Shown: positions 21,371 through 30,574 of the stretch, in pieces | Numbering within the stretch: position 1 is the first letter of the stretch | How the letters are laid out: each line of letters begins with the position of its first letter | NCBI GenBank assembly: GCA_963732775.1 | Contig: CAVTAR010000003.1 | Coordinates: forward strand, 62,001 to 126,000 | Origin: CAVRQM01 sp963732775 | Lineage (GTDB): Bacteria; Pseudomonadota; Alphaproteobacteria; Acetobacterales; Acetobacteraceae | Reading direction: 5' to 3' | DNA length: 64,000 bases | Position numbers and translations under genes: made by a program | The notes under the pieces: model-generated | Database searches by the model: none | Seen by the model: the letters and a program-made list of their open reading frames with translations, nothing else | Told to the model about the DNA's origin: nothing

Positions 21371-22152
21371 TAGGCAAGCACCGAGGCGGCCAGCAGCGAC
21401 TGGGTATAGGGATGGCGCGGCCGCTCCAGCACGTCCGCCGTCGTCCCCTCCTCCACCACCCGGCCGGCCTGCAGCACCAGCAGCCGGCCCACGCTGCGGC
21501 GCATCATGGCCAGATCGTGGCCGATCAGCAGCAGCGCCGTGCCTCGCTCGCGCGTGACCTCCGCCAGCAGGTCGAGAATATCGCGCTGCACCAGCACGTC
21601 GAGCGCGCTGGTCGGCTCGTCGGCGATCAGCAGCGCGGGCTCCCCCGCGAGCGCCATGGCGATGACGGCGCGCTGCCGCTGCCCGCCGGAGAGCTGGTGC
21701 GGCCAGGCGCCGAGCGCGGCGTGCGGGGCGGCCAGGCCGACGCGGGCCAGCAGCTCTCGAGCCCGGGCCAGGGCGGCGCGGCGCGGCAGCCGGCCATGCC
21801 GGCGCAGCGGCTCGGCGACCTGCTCCTCGACGCGCATCAGCGGGTTCAGCGCCGTCATCGGCTCCTGGAACACCATCGCCGCCTGCCGCCCGCGATAGCG
21901 GCACAGCGCCGCCTCGTCCGCCGCCAGCAGGTCGAGCGCCCCGAACGCCAGCCGCCCCGCCAGCACCGCGCCCGGCGGCTCGAGCCGCATCGCCGCCAGG
22001 GCCAGCGAGCTCTTGCCGCTGCCGGATTCGCCGACCAGCCCCACCGCCTCGCCGGGCAGGATGGCGAGGTCGACGCCGTGCAGCACCGGCGCGAGGCGGC
22101 CGGCCACCGGCAGCGACAGGCGCATGCCCTGCAGCCGCAGCAGCGCCGTCAC
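21370..22152 (-). CDS. dppD: ABC transporter ATPase, dipeptide/nickel type, first subunit
   Basis: A 260-residue ATPase with Walker A GESGSGKSS, signature LSGGQRQRAVIAMAL, Walker B ALLIADEPTSALD, and the C-terminal RHPYTQSLLAA. The GTG start at 22152 overlaps the permease stop in a GTGA, so it is translationally coupled. Energises uptake of a peptide, nickel or similar small solute. Confidence 0.88.
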   Translation of the reverse strand: MTALLRLQGMRLSLPVAGRLAPVLHGVDLAILPGEAVGLVGESGSGKSSLALAAMRLEPPGAVLAGRLAFGALDLLAADEAALCRYRGRQAAMVFQEPMTALNPLMRVEEQVAEPLRRHGRLPRRAALARARELLARVGLAAPHAALGAWPHQLSGGQRQRAVIAMALAGEPALLIADEPTSALDVLVQRDILDLLAEVTRERGTALLLIGHDLAMMRRSVGRLLVLQAGRVVEEGTTADVLERPRHPYTQSLLAASVLA

Positions 22153-22958
22153 CGCAGCGGGCGGAAGCGCGGATCGAGCCGGTCGCGCAGCCCGTCGCCG
22201 AGCAGGTTCAGCCCCAGCACCGAGACGGCGATGGCAAGGCCCGGGAACAGCGCCAGCAGCGGGTCGCGGAATACGTAGGTCTGCGCCTCGTTCAGCATCC
22301 GCCCCCAGCTCGGCGCCGGCGGCGGCGTGCCGAGGCCGACATAGGCGAGGCCCGCGTCGGCGACGATGGCCAGCGCGAACTGGATGGTGGCCTGCACCAG
22401 CAGGGCGGCCGCGATGTTCGGCAGCACGTGGCCGAGCGCAATGCCCAGTTCCCCGCGGCCCGCCACCCGCGCGGCCAGCACGTAGTCGCGCGGCCAGACC
22501 CCGCGGGCGGCGGCGCGGGCGACGCGGGCGAAGATGGGGACGTTGAATACGCCGATCGCCACCACCGCGTTCCACGCCGACGGTCCGGCCACGGCGGCCA
22601 GCATCACTGCGGTCAGCAGTGCCGGGAAGGCAAAGGCGAGGTCGGCCGCGCGCATCAGCACCTGGTCGATCCAGCCGCCGCGCCAGGCCGCCAGCACGCC
22701 GGCCGGCACGCCGAACGCCGCACCGCCCAGCACTGCGCCCAGGCCGACGGCGAGCGTGCTGCGGCTGCCGGCCATGAGCTGCGACAGCACGTCGCGCCCG
22801 AGCGAGTCGCTGCCGAACGGATGCGCCGCCGACGGGGGCGCCAGCTTGTGCAGGATGTCGAGCGCGGTGGGCGGATAGGGCGTCCAGGCCAGCGACAACA
22901 GCGCGGTGGCCAGCAGCAGCAGCGTGACCACTGCGCCGAACAGCAGGGCGGGCCTCAT
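22149..22958 (-). CDS. dppC: ABC transporter permease, dipeptide/nickel type (DppC-like)
   Basis: A 269-residue inner membrane permease. The N-terminal single helix is followed by HPFGSDSLGRDVLSQLMAGSR, the DppC/OppC hallmark (seen in parts: HPFGSDSLGRD and VLSQLMAGSR), and the EAA-like loop with YVLAARVAGRGELGIALGHVLPN near residue 175. The ATG at 22958 overlaps the DppB stop. Substrate not deducible. Confidence 0.88.
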   Translation of the reverse strand: MRPALLFGAVVTLLLLATALLSLAWTPYPPTALDILHKLAPPSAAHPFGSDSLGRDVLSQLMAGSRSTLAVGLGAVLGGAAFGVPAGVLAAWRGGWIDQVLMRAADLAFAFPALLTAVMLAAVAGPSAWNAVVAIGVFNVPIFARVARAAARGVWPRDYVLAARVAGRGELGIALGHVLPNIAAALLVQATIQFALAIVADAGLAYVGLGTPPPAPSWGRMLNEAQTYVFRDPLLALFPGLAIAVSVLGLNLLGDGLRDRLDPRFRPLR

Positions 22959-23881
22959 GCCCGCAGCCGCGGGTCGATCGCCGCACAGGCGAGGTCGACG
23001 GCGAAGTTCACCACGATCACCACCGCGGCCAGCAGCACCACGATGTCCTGGACCAGCGGCAGGTCGCGCTGGCCGATCGCCTGGAACAGCAGCCGGCCGA
23101 GGCCGGGTAGCGCGAACACCTGCTCGATGATGACGGCGCCCGCCAGCAGGAACGAGACCTGCAGCCCGATGATGGTCAGCATCGGCACCAGCGCGTTGGG
23201 CACCGCGTGCCGCCACAGGGCGGCCCGCCGCGACAGGCCCTTGGCGCGGGCGGTGCGGACGAACTCGGCGCCGAGCGTCTCGGCCACGGCACCCCGCGCG
23301 ACCCGCGCCAGCACCGCCGCCTGCGGCAGCGCCAGGGCCAGCACCGGCAGCAGCAGCGCGCGCAGCGCCGGCCACGCCCCCGCGTTCCAGCCCGGGAACC
23401 CGCCGGCCGGCAGCCACGCCAGATGCACCGCGAACAGCAGGATCAGCAGCAGCCCGAGCCAGAAGTTCGGCAGCGCCACCCCGACCTGCACCGCGGCCAT
23501 CAGGGCGGCGTCCCCGCGCTGCCCGCGCCGTCCCGCCGCCCAGGCGCCGGCGGGGATCGCCAGCGCCGTCGAGAGCAGGATGGCGCCCAGCGCCAGCGGG
23601 ATGCTCACCGGCAGCCGCTCGGCGATCAGCGCGGCGACCGGCGCGTGATAGCTCGCACTGTCGCCCCAGCGCCCGGTGGCCAGGCCCGCGAGCCAGGCCG
23701 CGAACTGTGCGGCGAGCGGCCGGTCGAGCCCCATCGCGTGGCGCAGCGCCAGCAGCGTGTCCGCCCGCGCGCCGGTGCCGAGCGCGATCGCCGCCGGGTC
23801 GCCGGGCAGCACCCGCATCACCAGGAACACCACAACCGCCGCCGCGAACAGGGTCGCGACCAGCACCAGCAGACGACGCAA
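22955..23881 (-). CDS. dppB: ABC transporter permease, dipeptide/nickel type (DppB-like)
   Basis: A permease of about 308 residues with six predicted helices, the GDPAAIALG segment after helix 1, and the EAA-type loop FVRTARAKGLSRRAALWRHA. No ATG is found at the expected N-terminus; I place the start at a TTG (23881) just before RRLLVLVATLFAAAVVVF. It is the first gene of the transporter row. A periplasmic binding protein gene, normally next to dppB, is missing: the upstream neighbour is an HNH nuclease ending 29 bases away. Confidence 0.85.
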   Translation of the reverse strand: MRRLLVLVATLFAAAVVVFLVMRVLPGDPAAIALGTGARADTLLALRHAMGLDRPLAAQFAAWLAGLATGRWGDSASYHAPVAALIAERLPVSIPLALGAILLSTALAIPAGAWAAGRRGQRGDAALMAAVQVGVALPNFWLGLLLILLFAVHLAWLPAGGFPGWNAGAWPALRALLLPVLALALPQAAVLARVARGAVAETLGAEFVRTARAKGLSRRAALWRHAVPNALVPMLTIIGLQVSFLLAGAVIIEQVFALPGLGRLLFQAIGQRDLPLVQDIVVLLAAVVIVVNFAVDLACAAIDPRLRA

Positions 23882-23910
23882 CAGATAGCCGGCGAGGCCA
23901 GCGGAGCCGC

Positions 23911-24534
23911 TCAGCTCTCCAGCTCGCTGTCCCAATACAGGTAGTCGCGCCAGCTCTCGTGCAGGTAGTTGGGCGGGAAGGCGCGGCCGTTCTCCTGCAG
24001 CTCCCACGTCGACGGCTGGCGCGGCGTGAGGCGCGGGTGCATGTGGCACTCGCGCGGCAGCCGGCTGCCCTTGCGCAGGTTGCAGGCGCCGCAGGCGGTG
24101 ACGACGTTCTCCCACGTCGTCCGCCCGCCGCGGCAGCGCGGGATCACGTGGTCGAAGGTCAGCTCCGGCGCCGGTTGCCGCTCGGCGCAATACTGGCAGC
24201 AGAAGGCGTCGCGCAGGAACACGTTGAACCGCGTGAAGGCCGGCTTGCGCGCCGCCGGGATGTAGTCCTTGAGCGCGATCACGCTGGGCAGCCGCATCGT
24301 CATCGACGGCGAGTGCACCTCGGTCTCGTATTCACTCAGCACCGAGACGCGGTCGAGGAACACCGCCTTGACCGCGTCCTGCCACGCCCAGACCGACAGC
24401 GGAAAATAGGACAGCGGCCGGAAGTCGGCGTTCAGCACCAGCGCTGGGAAGTGTTGGCCACCATCCGGCAAGACGCGCACCCCGTTCGGCCGGGCATCGT
24501 CAAATCCTGGGTCGCCGTTACCGACGGCTCGCAA
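23911..24534 (-). CDS. HNH endonuclease family protein
   Basis: A 207-residue protein with a C-terminal HNH nuclease fold: FCCQYC, then LTFDHVIPRCRGGRTTWENVV, ACGACNLRKGSR (zinc cysteines in two CxxC pairs and the DH...N core; given here in parts). The N-terminal part has the LVLNADFRPLSY segment common to the stand-alone HNH proteins found in nearly all alphaproteobacteria and cyanobacteria, where the role is not known. It is not next to a restriction methyltransferase. Start ATG at 24534. Confidence 0.85.
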   Translation of the reverse strand: MRAVGNGDPGFDDARPNGVRVLPDGGQHFPALVLNADFRPLSYFPLSVWAWQDAVKAVFLDRVSVLSEYETEVHSPSMTMRLPSVIALKDYIPAARKPAFTRFNVFLRDAFCCQYCAERQPAPELTFDHVIPRCRGGRTTWENVVTACGACNLRKGSRLPRECHMHPRLTPRQPSTWELQENGRAFPPNYLHESWRDYLYWDSELES

Positions 24535-24621
24535 CCCATTGTGCGACGCCAGACTTCCGCGGCCTTATCGCATCCGCCCCGACGCGCCGCAAGGGAGCCG
24601 GATCACGGTTTCACGGTCCCG

Positions 24622-25290
24622 TCATGAAGCGTCCGCGAAGGCCCGTTGCAGGAACAGCCCGCCGGCCGACAAGCCCGACGGGTCGATGCCGTGGCCGAGC
24701 CGCGGCACGTAGAGCGCGTCCACCGGCACGCCGGCCGCCCGCAGAGCCTGCTCGGCGGCGCGGCTGGCGGCGACCGGCACCACCTCGTCGGCCTCGCCGT
24801 GCACCAGCAGCACCGGCGGGCGGGCGGTCGCCTCGGCCAGGCGCTGCGGGGCGAGCAGCGCGCCGGAGAAGGCCAGGATGGCGCGTGGCGGCGTTGACCG
24901 GCGCAGCCCGACGTAGAGCGCGGTCATCGCCCCCTGGCTGAAGCCCATCAGGGCGTAGGCGTCGGGCGGCAGGCCGAGCCGCGCGAGTTCCGCGTCGAGC
25001 ACGGCGTCGAGCGGGCGCCGCGCCGCTGCCACACCGGCTTCCAGCACCGCCGGCGTGCGGTCGGCGAGCGAGAACCATTGCCGGCCGTGATGCGCGACGC
25101 CCGGCGGGATCATGTCGTAGGGCTCGGGCGCGTCGGGGCTGATGAAGGCCGCGTGCGGCAAGGCGGGCGCCCAGGAGGCGGCGAGGTCGATCAGGTCGTG
25201 CCCGTCGGCGCCGACGCCGTGCAGCAGCACGATTAACTGCCGGGCCGGGCCGAGCTTCGGGGCCACGCGCGGGAACTGGGTCGCATCCAT
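24622..25290 (-). CDS. Phospholipase/carboxylesterase family alpha/beta hydrolase
   Basis: A 222-residue hydrolase of the small carboxylesterase/acyl-thioesterase family. Oxyanion segment LLHGVGADGHDL, nucleophile GFSQGAM (Ser near residue 115), the acid in HGEADEVVP and the histidine in LGHGID make the full triad. The ATG at 25290 is preceded by GGAGG and gives the usual length; the upstream ATG at 25332 would add 14 residues. Substrates in the family are short acyl esters; nothing nearby narrows this. Confidence 0.85.
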   Translation of the reverse strand: MDATQFPRVAPKLGPARQLIVLLHGVGADGHDLIDLAASWAPALPHAAFISPDAPEPYDMIPPGVAHHGRQWFSLADRTPAVLEAGVAAARRPLDAVLDAELARLGLPPDAYALMGFSQGAMTALYVGLRRSTPPRAILAFSGALLAPQRLAEATARPPVLLVHGEADEVVPVAASRAAEQALRAAGVPVDALYVPRLGHGIDPSGLSAGGLFLQRAFADAS

Positions 25291-25334
25291 GGCCTGCCTC
25301 CGGGTCGGTCGGCCGGGGTATAGCGGGCCCACCG

Positions 25335-26192
25335 ATGATCACCACCCGCTTCGCGCCGAGCCCGACCGGTCTGCTGCACCTGGGCCATGCCCGCGCCGCC
25401 CTGGTCGCCTGGCGCCGCGCGCGTGAGGCGCCAGCCGACCAGGGCGGCCGGTTCCTGCTGCGGCTGGAGGACATCGACGCCGCCCGCTGCCGCCCGGAGT
25501 TCGCCGCCGCGATCGTCGAGGACCTCGCCTGGCTCGGGCTCGACTGGGAGCCCCCCGTGCGCGTGCAGTCCGCGCACCTCGCCGAGTATCGCGCGGTGCT
25601 GGAGGCGCTCGGGGCGCGCGGGCTGACCTATCCGTGCTTCTGCAGCCGCGCCGACATCCAGCGCGAGATCGCCGCCGCGGCCGGGGCGCCCCATATGGCA
25701 CCTGACGGCAGCCCGCTCTATCCCGGCATCTGCCGCGCGCTGCCCGAGGCCGAGCGGCGGCGGCGCATCGGCGACGGCCTGTCGTTCGCGATCCGCCTCA
25801 ACGTCGCGCGCGCGCTGGCTGTCGCGCCGGGGCCGCTGAGCTATGTGGAGGAAGGCGTGGGCGTCGTGCGCTGCCGCCCCGAGCGGTTCGGCGACGTCGT
25901 GCTGGCCCGGCGCGACGCACCCAGCAGCTACCACCTGTGCGTGACGCACGACGACGCCGCGCAGGGGGTGAGCCTGGTGACGCGCGGCGAGGACCTGCGC
26001 CCCGCCACCGACCTGCATCGCCTGTTGCAGGCGCTGATGGGCTGGCCCGCGCCCGCCTATGCGCACCACCCGATGCTGGTCGACGCGCAGGGCAGGCGGC
26101 TGTCGAAGCGTGACGCGGCGACGTCGCTGCGCAGGCTGCGCGAACAGGGTGCCTCGCCCGCGGCCGTGCGGGACCTGGCCATGGCTGGCTGA
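25335..26192 (+). CDS. gluQ: Glutamyl-Q tRNA(Asp) synthetase
   Basis: A 285-residue GluRS paralogue lacking the anticodon-binding domain, which attaches glutamate to queuosine in tRNA-Asp. The class I motifs are RFAPSPTGLLHLGHARAAL (HLGH near residue 15) and RLSKRD near residue 247. Zinc-type cysteines are in CFCSRADI and YPGICR. Length matches the family. It is divergent from the esterase gene with a 44-base gap. Confidence 0.93.
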   Translation: MITTRFAPSPTGLLHLGHARAALVAWRRAREAPADQGGRFLLRLEDIDAARCRPEFAAAIVEDLAWLGLDWEPPVRVQSAHLAEYRAVLEALGARGLTYPCFCSRADIQREIAAAAGAPHMAPDGSPLYPGICRALPEAERRRRIGDGLSFAIRLNVARALAVAPGPLSYVEEGVGVVRCRPERFGDVVLARRDAPSSYHLCVTHDDAAQGVSLVTRGEDLRPATDLHRLLQALMGWPAPAYAHHPMLVDAQGRRLSKRDAATSLRRLREQGASPAAVRDLAMAG

Positions 26193-26266
26193 GCGCTTTT
26201 GTTCGGTGCGGTGCGGCAAAATCCCGCCTATAAGGCTCCACGACAAGCGCCACGGAGCCGCACGGC

Positions 26267-27010
26267 ATGAAGGTCCTCGCGATCGGCCACAGCCACATCA
26301 CCAACTTCATCAACGCCCACGCCGCGCTGGCCGAGCGTGGCGAGGCCGGGTTCGACCTGGTGCCGGTGCACCTCATCCGAGACTTCCAGCCGTCCAGCGT
26401 GATGATCGACGGCAAGCGCCACATCAGTCCCGAGGCCATCCGCAGCATCCAGCGCCTGGTCGACGCCGAGGCGCCGGACGCGCTGGTGCTGCTGCTGCAG
26501 GGCAGCCAGGCCGCCTCGCTCGGGCTGCGCAACCGGCTGTTCGACTTCTTCGAGCCGGACGGCGACGGGGGCGGCATCGACGAGCGGCTGCCGATCATGC
26601 CCTACGACCTCGTGGTGGAATACTTCGAGAGCAACACCGGTATGACCGACCGCTTCCTGGGCGAGGCCATCGACAGCCTGCCGGAACGGCGCGTCGCGGT
26701 GTCGCACCCGCCGCTGGTCGGCGACGCCGATTTCGTGCTGCGCCACCTGGAGGGCTCCTCGGTCCACGCGGCGGTGCAGGCGAAGGGCATCCCGCCGGCG
26801 AAGTTCCGCGCCCGGCTGTGGCGCGCCTCCGTGACCGCCGCGCGCAACCAGTACGGCCGCCACGGCGTGCCAATGCTGGCCTCGCCGCCCGAGGCGCTGG
26901 ACGAGGACGGCTGCCTGGCGCCCGCCTTCCGCGACGATGCGGTGCACGCCGGACAGGCCTATTACGAGCTGGTCGTGCGCCAGATCGCCACCACGCTGCA
27001 GCCGCACTAG
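26267..27010 (+). CDS. SGNH-like protein of unknown function
   Basis: A 247-residue protein beginning KVLAIGHSHITNFI, with GHSH in the place of the GDS block, and ending with DDAVHAGQAYYE, which could be the D-x-x-H catalytic block of an SGNH esterase fold. No signal peptide. It lies 14 bases upstream of a GSCFA-domain gene on the same strand, and a GDSL-type gene follows on the other strand, so all three may act on a sugar polymer or on acyl groups. The family name is not certain. Confidence 0.6.
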   Translation: MKVLAIGHSHITNFINAHAALAERGEAGFDLVPVHLIRDFQPSSVMIDGKRHISPEAIRSIQRLVDAEAPDALVLLLQGSQAASLGLRNRLFDFFEPDGDGGGIDERLPIMPYDLVVEYFESNTGMTDRFLGEAIDSLPERRVAVSHPPLVGDADFVLRHLEGSSVHAAVQAKGIPPAKFRARLWRASVTAARNQYGRHGVPMLASPPEALDEDGCLAPAFRDDAVHAGQAYYELVVRQIATTLQPH

Positions 27011-27024
27011 GACGGGAGACGGAC

Positions 27025-28095
27025 ATGGCACTGCATCCCTACAAGAGCCTGCCGCCAGAGAACTTCTGGGCGCGCTCGATCGCGCTCGACGATTTCCGCG
27101 CCGTCGACCCGGTGGTGCGCACCAAGTTCCGCATCACCCGCGAGGACAAGGTCGTCACCGCCGGGAGCTGCTTCGCGCAGCACATCGCGCGCCACCTGAA
27201 GGTGAAGGGGTTCCGCTACTTCGTCACCGAGAGCGCGCCGGCGGCGTTCGAGAAGACGCTCGCGCGCAAGTACGGCTACGGCGTGTTCTCGGCGCGCTAC
27301 GCCAACATCTACACCGCCCGCCAACTGGTGCAGCTGCTGCGCCGCGCCTACGGCGAGTTCCAGCCGCAGGACGACATCTGGGCCGCCGAGGACGGCCGCT
27401 TCATCGACCCGTTCCGGCCGCAGATCCAGCCGCGCGGCTTCGCCTGCCTCGCCGAGTACCAGGCCGCGCGCCGCAGCCACTTCGCCGCCGTGCGCCGCGC
27501 CGTCGAGCAGCTCGACGTGTTCGTGTTCACCCTGGGGCTGACGGAAGCGTGGCGCTCGCGCGAGGACGGGGCGGTCTATCCGCTCTGCCCCGGCGTGTCG
27601 GGCGGCAGCTTCGACGCCGGGCGGCACGAGTTCGTCAACTTCGGCGTCGCCGAGACGATCGCCGACATGGACGAGGCGATCCGCTTCATCCGTGCCCGCA
27701 ACCCGCGCGCCCGCGTCATACTCACCGTCTCGCCGGTGCCGCTGGCCGCCACCGCCGAGCCGCGCAGCGTGCTGGTGTCCACCACCTACTCGAAATCGGT
27801 GCTGCGGGTGGCGGCCGAGGAGATCGCGGCCAAGGACGACCGGATCCTGTATTTCCCGAGCTACGAGGTCATCACCGGCAGTTTTTCGCGCGGGCGCTAC
27901 TTCGCGAAGGACCTGCGTGAGGTGACGCCGGCCGGCGTGCAGCACGTGATGCGGCTGTTCCTCGCGCATTGCGGCGAGGCTGGCGAGATGCCGGCGCTGC
28001 CGCCGCAGAAGCGCCGCCCGGCCGGCGCGCTGCGGGTGGCCGAGCTGCAATCGGCGATGGACGTGGTCTGCGAGGAGGCGTCGCTCGCGGGGTGA
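27025..28095 (+). CDS. GSCFA domain protein
   Basis: A 356-residue protein with the family-naming motif AGSCFAQH at residues 46-53, followed by FTLGLTEAW near residue 175 and TVSPVPL near 235, the blocks of the GSCFA family (SGNH-like esterase fold; in other bacteria associated with capsule or polysaccharide O-acyl change). Start ATG at 27025 with GGGAG upstream. Likely co-transcribed with the gene before it. Confidence 0.85.
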   Translation: MALHPYKSLPPENFWARSIALDDFRAVDPVVRTKFRITREDKVVTAGSCFAQHIARHLKVKGFRYFVTESAPAAFEKTLARKYGYGVFSARYANIYTARQLVQLLRRAYGEFQPQDDIWAAEDGRFIDPFRPQIQPRGFACLAEYQAARRSHFAAVRRAVEQLDVFVFTLGLTEAWRSREDGAVYPLCPGVSGGSFDAGRHEFVNFGVAETIADMDEAIRFIRARNPRARVILTVSPVPLAATAEPRSVLVSTTYSKSVLRVAAEEIAAKDDRILYFPSYEVITGSFSRGRYFAKDLREVTPAGVQHVMRLFLAHCGEAGEMPALPPQKRRPAGALRVAELQSAMDVVCEEASLAG

Positions 28096-28105
28096 CGCGC
28101 GGGGG

Positions 28106-28804
28106 CTAGCGCCGCTCGGTTGCCAGCAATTCGGTGAGCCGCCGGGTCAGCAGCTCGTATCCGGTGCGGCTCAGATGCACCTGCTTGGTCACGTACAGGT
28201 CGCACGGCGTACGGTGCTCGCAGGTGAAGTCGTCGTGCGCGTTGAGGAACGCGTAGCCGGCCGTGGGCGCCGCGGCGGCCAGCATGTGGTCGATAGACAC
28301 GATCTCCGCATCGTGGCCCTCCAGGTTCTCGCCGCGCGGCAGGATGCTGACGTCGATCACCCGCGCGCCCGGAAACTTCTGCTGCGCCTTCTCGATCACC
28401 GCGCGCACCGACCAGTAGACCTGGCAGGCCGGGCGGCCGAGGCCGTTGGTGCCGATCAGGATCAGCACGTAGCGCGGCTTCTGCTGGCTGAAGTCCAGCG
28501 CGTCGAGCCGCCAGAGCACATGCTCGGGGTGCTCGCGCCCGAACCCCGCGTTCACCACCGTCGTGCCGAACGCCTGCTCCAGCATCGGGGTCGGCCAGCC
28601 CTGCATGATGGAGTCGCCCAGCGTCACCACACCGTAGCTCTTGCGCGACAGTTCCTCGCCGACCCGGGCGAGGCGTTCCGGCAGGCGCCCGGGGTCGGGC
28701 TCGGCCGCCGGGGAAGCCGCCGGGCGCGGACATTCCTGCGCCGCGAGCGGCCGGCACAGCGCGGCCAGCAGCAGCAGGGTCCAGGCCAAGACGCGCTGAC
28801 GCAT
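28106..28804 (-). CDS. Secreted SGNH/GDSL-type hydrolase
   Basis: A 232-residue protein. Residues 1-22 form a signal peptide (hydrophobic LAWTLLLLAALC, then PLAAQ). SGNH blocks are TLGDSIMQGW (block I, near residue 62), LIGTNGLG (block III) and QVHLSRTGYELL (block V, with His). The catalytic Asp before His is replaced by a QVH context, so the triad could be Ser-His only. Convergent with the GSCFA gene, ten bases apart. Predicted periplasmic esterase or acetylhydrolase. Confidence 0.75.
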   Translation of the reverse strand: MRQRVLAWTLLLLAALCRPLAAQECPRPAASPAAEPDPGRLPERLARVGEELSRKSYGVVTLGDSIMQGWPTPMLEQAFGTTVVNAGFGREHPEHVLWRLDALDFSQQKPRYVLILIGTNGLGRPACQVYWSVRAVIEKAQQKFPGARVIDVSILPRGENLEGHDAEIVSIDHMLAAAAPTAGYAFLNAHDDFTCEHRTPCDLYVTKQVHLSRTGYELLTRRLTELLATERR

Positions 28805-28851
28805 GTCAATTCCTCCGTCGCGACGGCCGGGCCTAGTAAGCGGTGCCAGGC

Positions 28852-29298
28852 CTAGTGAGCGGTGCCGTCCTTGCGGGTGTAGCCGGACGGCGTGGCGCGC
28901 AGGTCGATGTCCGGATACTCCACTTCGTCCGCCGCCGACCGGCCGCCTATCTCCAGCACCAGCGCGTCGCGGTCGGAGCGGTTGCACAGGTGGTGGCCGT
29001 CCGCCACGCCGGCCCGGAAGCCCGCAGCGTCGCCGGCGCGCAAGATCTCCTCGCCGGAGTTGGTCACGAGCGTCACCTCGCCCTGCACCACCCAGACGAA
29101 CTCGTCGTCGCTGCTGTGCCAGTGCCGCTGGCTCGACCAGGCGCCCGGCAACAGCCGCAGCAGGTTCACGCCGAACTGGGTGAGGCCGGCGGCGTCGCCC
29201 AGCGCATGGCGAACCCGCGCCCGGCACGGCGCGTCGTGCGGCGGCGGATAGTCGGAGCCCTCGCTGCGGTCCGAACCGGCAATGTCGATCTTCTTCAT
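28852..29298 (-). CDS. Cupin domain protein
   Basis: A 148-residue single cupin. Motif 1 appears as SQRHWHSSDDEFVWVVQGE (His-x-His-x5-Glu), motif 2 as GDAAGFRAGVADGHHLCN. The metal site is therefore complete. The C-terminal PSGYTRKDG segment is shared with a group of short cupins of unknown substrate. It ends 47 bases from the SGNH gene start on the same strand and starts head to head with the aminotransferase pair. Confidence 0.8.
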   Translation of the reverse strand: MKKIDIAGSDRSEGSDYPPPHDAPCRARVRHALGDAAGLTQFGVNLLRLLPGAWSSQRHWHSSDDEFVWVVQGEVTLVTNSGEEILRAGDAAGFRAGVADGHHLCNRSDRDALVLEIGGRSAADEVEYPDIDLRATPSGYTRKDGTAH

Positions 29299-29369
29299 CC
29301 GCTGTTCCTTATGATACCTGCTTGGGCGATGCCAGCGCGGCCTGGCGCTCCTTCCCTGGGGACCGATCT

Positions 29370-30572
29370 ATGCAACTGACTGCTTCGCGCCTCGACCGCG
29401 TCAGCCCGAGCCAGACCATCGCCATTTCGACCAAGGCGCGCGCGCTGAAGGCCGCCGGGCGGGACGTGATCGGTCTGTCGGCCGGCGAGCCCGACTTCGA
29501 CACGCCGCAGAACGTCAAGGACGCGGCGATCCGCGCCATCCAGGCCGGCGAGACGAAGTACACCGACGTCTCGGGCACGCCGGCGCTGCGCCGCGCCGTG
29601 GCCGACAAGTTCCGGCGCGATTCCGGGCTCGACTACGGGCCAGACGAGATCGTGGTCAGCACCGGCGGCAAGCAGGTGATCTACAACGCCATGGTTGCCA
29701 CGCTCGACGCCGGCGACGAGGTGGTGATCCCGACCCCCGCCTGGGTCAGCTACCCCGACATCGTCGCGCTCGCCGACGGCACGCCGGTGCTGGTGCCGTG
29801 CGGACAGAACCACGGCTTCAAGCTGCGCGCCGAGGACCTGGAAGCGGCCATCACGCCGCGCACCAAATGGTTCCTGCTGAACAACCCGTGCAACCCCACC
29901 GGTGCCGCCTACTCCGCGGCAGAGCTGCGGCCGATCTGCGACGTGCTGCTGCGGCACCCGGACGTGTGGGTGTTCACCGACGACATCTATGACAAGCTCG
30001 CCTATGACGGCTTCCGCCCGGCCACCATCGTGGAAGTCGAGCCGCGCTTGCGCGACCGCACGCTGACCATGAACGGCTGCAGCAAGGCCTACGCCATGAC
30101 CGGCTGGCGCATCGGCTTCGCCGGCGGTCCGAAGGCGCTCATCCGTGCCATGGACAAGCTGCAGAGCCAGTCGACCAGCAACCCGAGCAGCATCTCGCAG
30201 GCCGCAGCACTGGAGGCGCTCACGGGGCCGCAGGACTTCATTGCCGGGATGGTCGAGACCTACCGGCAGCGGCGCGACCTGGTCGTGGAGATGATGAACG
30301 CGGCATCCGGCATCCACTGCCACCGGCCGGAGGGCGCGTTCTACGTGTTCCCCAGCGTGCACGGCTGCATCGCCAAGACCTCCGCCGGCGGGGCCGCGAT
30401 CGACGGCGACGAGGCGTTCGTGGCGGCGTTGCTCGACGAGCAGGGCGTGGCCGCCGTGCATGGCTCGGCGTTCATGTACCCGGGGCATTTCCGCATCAGC
30501 TACGCGACCGACACGGAGACGTTGCGCGAGGGCTGCCGGCGCATCCAGGCGTTCTGCGCCGGGCTGCGATAG
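29370..30572 (+). CDS. Aspartate/prephenate-type class I aminotransferase (copy 1)
   Basis: A 400-residue PLP enzyme of the aspartate aminotransferase I-gamma type. VIGLSAGEPDFDTPQNV, NNPCNPTGAAYS and the PLP lysine in CSKAYAMTGWRIGF (near residue 237) are clear. It usually transfers the amino group between aspartate and 2-oxoglutarate (and prephenate in some). Start ATG at 29370; upstream frame lacks homology. The next gene, two bases after its stop, is a paralogue with the same blocks. Confidence 0.88.
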   Translation: MQLTASRLDRVSPSQTIAISTKARALKAAGRDVIGLSAGEPDFDTPQNVKDAAIRAIQAGETKYTDVSGTPALRRAVADKFRRDSGLDYGPDEIVVSTGGKQVIYNAMVATLDAGDEVVIPTPAWVSYPDIVALADGTPVLVPCGQNHGFKLRAEDLEAAITPRTKWFLLNNPCNPTGAAYSAAELRPICDVLLRHPDVWVFTDDIYDKLAYDGFRPATIVEVEPRLRDRTLTMNGCSKAYAMTGWRIGFAGGPKALIRAMDKLQSQSTSNPSSISQAAALEALTGPQDFIAGMVETYRQRRDLVVEMMNAASGIHCHRPEGAFYVFPSVHGCIAKTSAGGAAIDGDEAFVAALLDEQGVAAVHGSAFMYPGHFRISYATDTETLREGCRRIQAFCAGLR

Positions 30573-30574
30573 GC

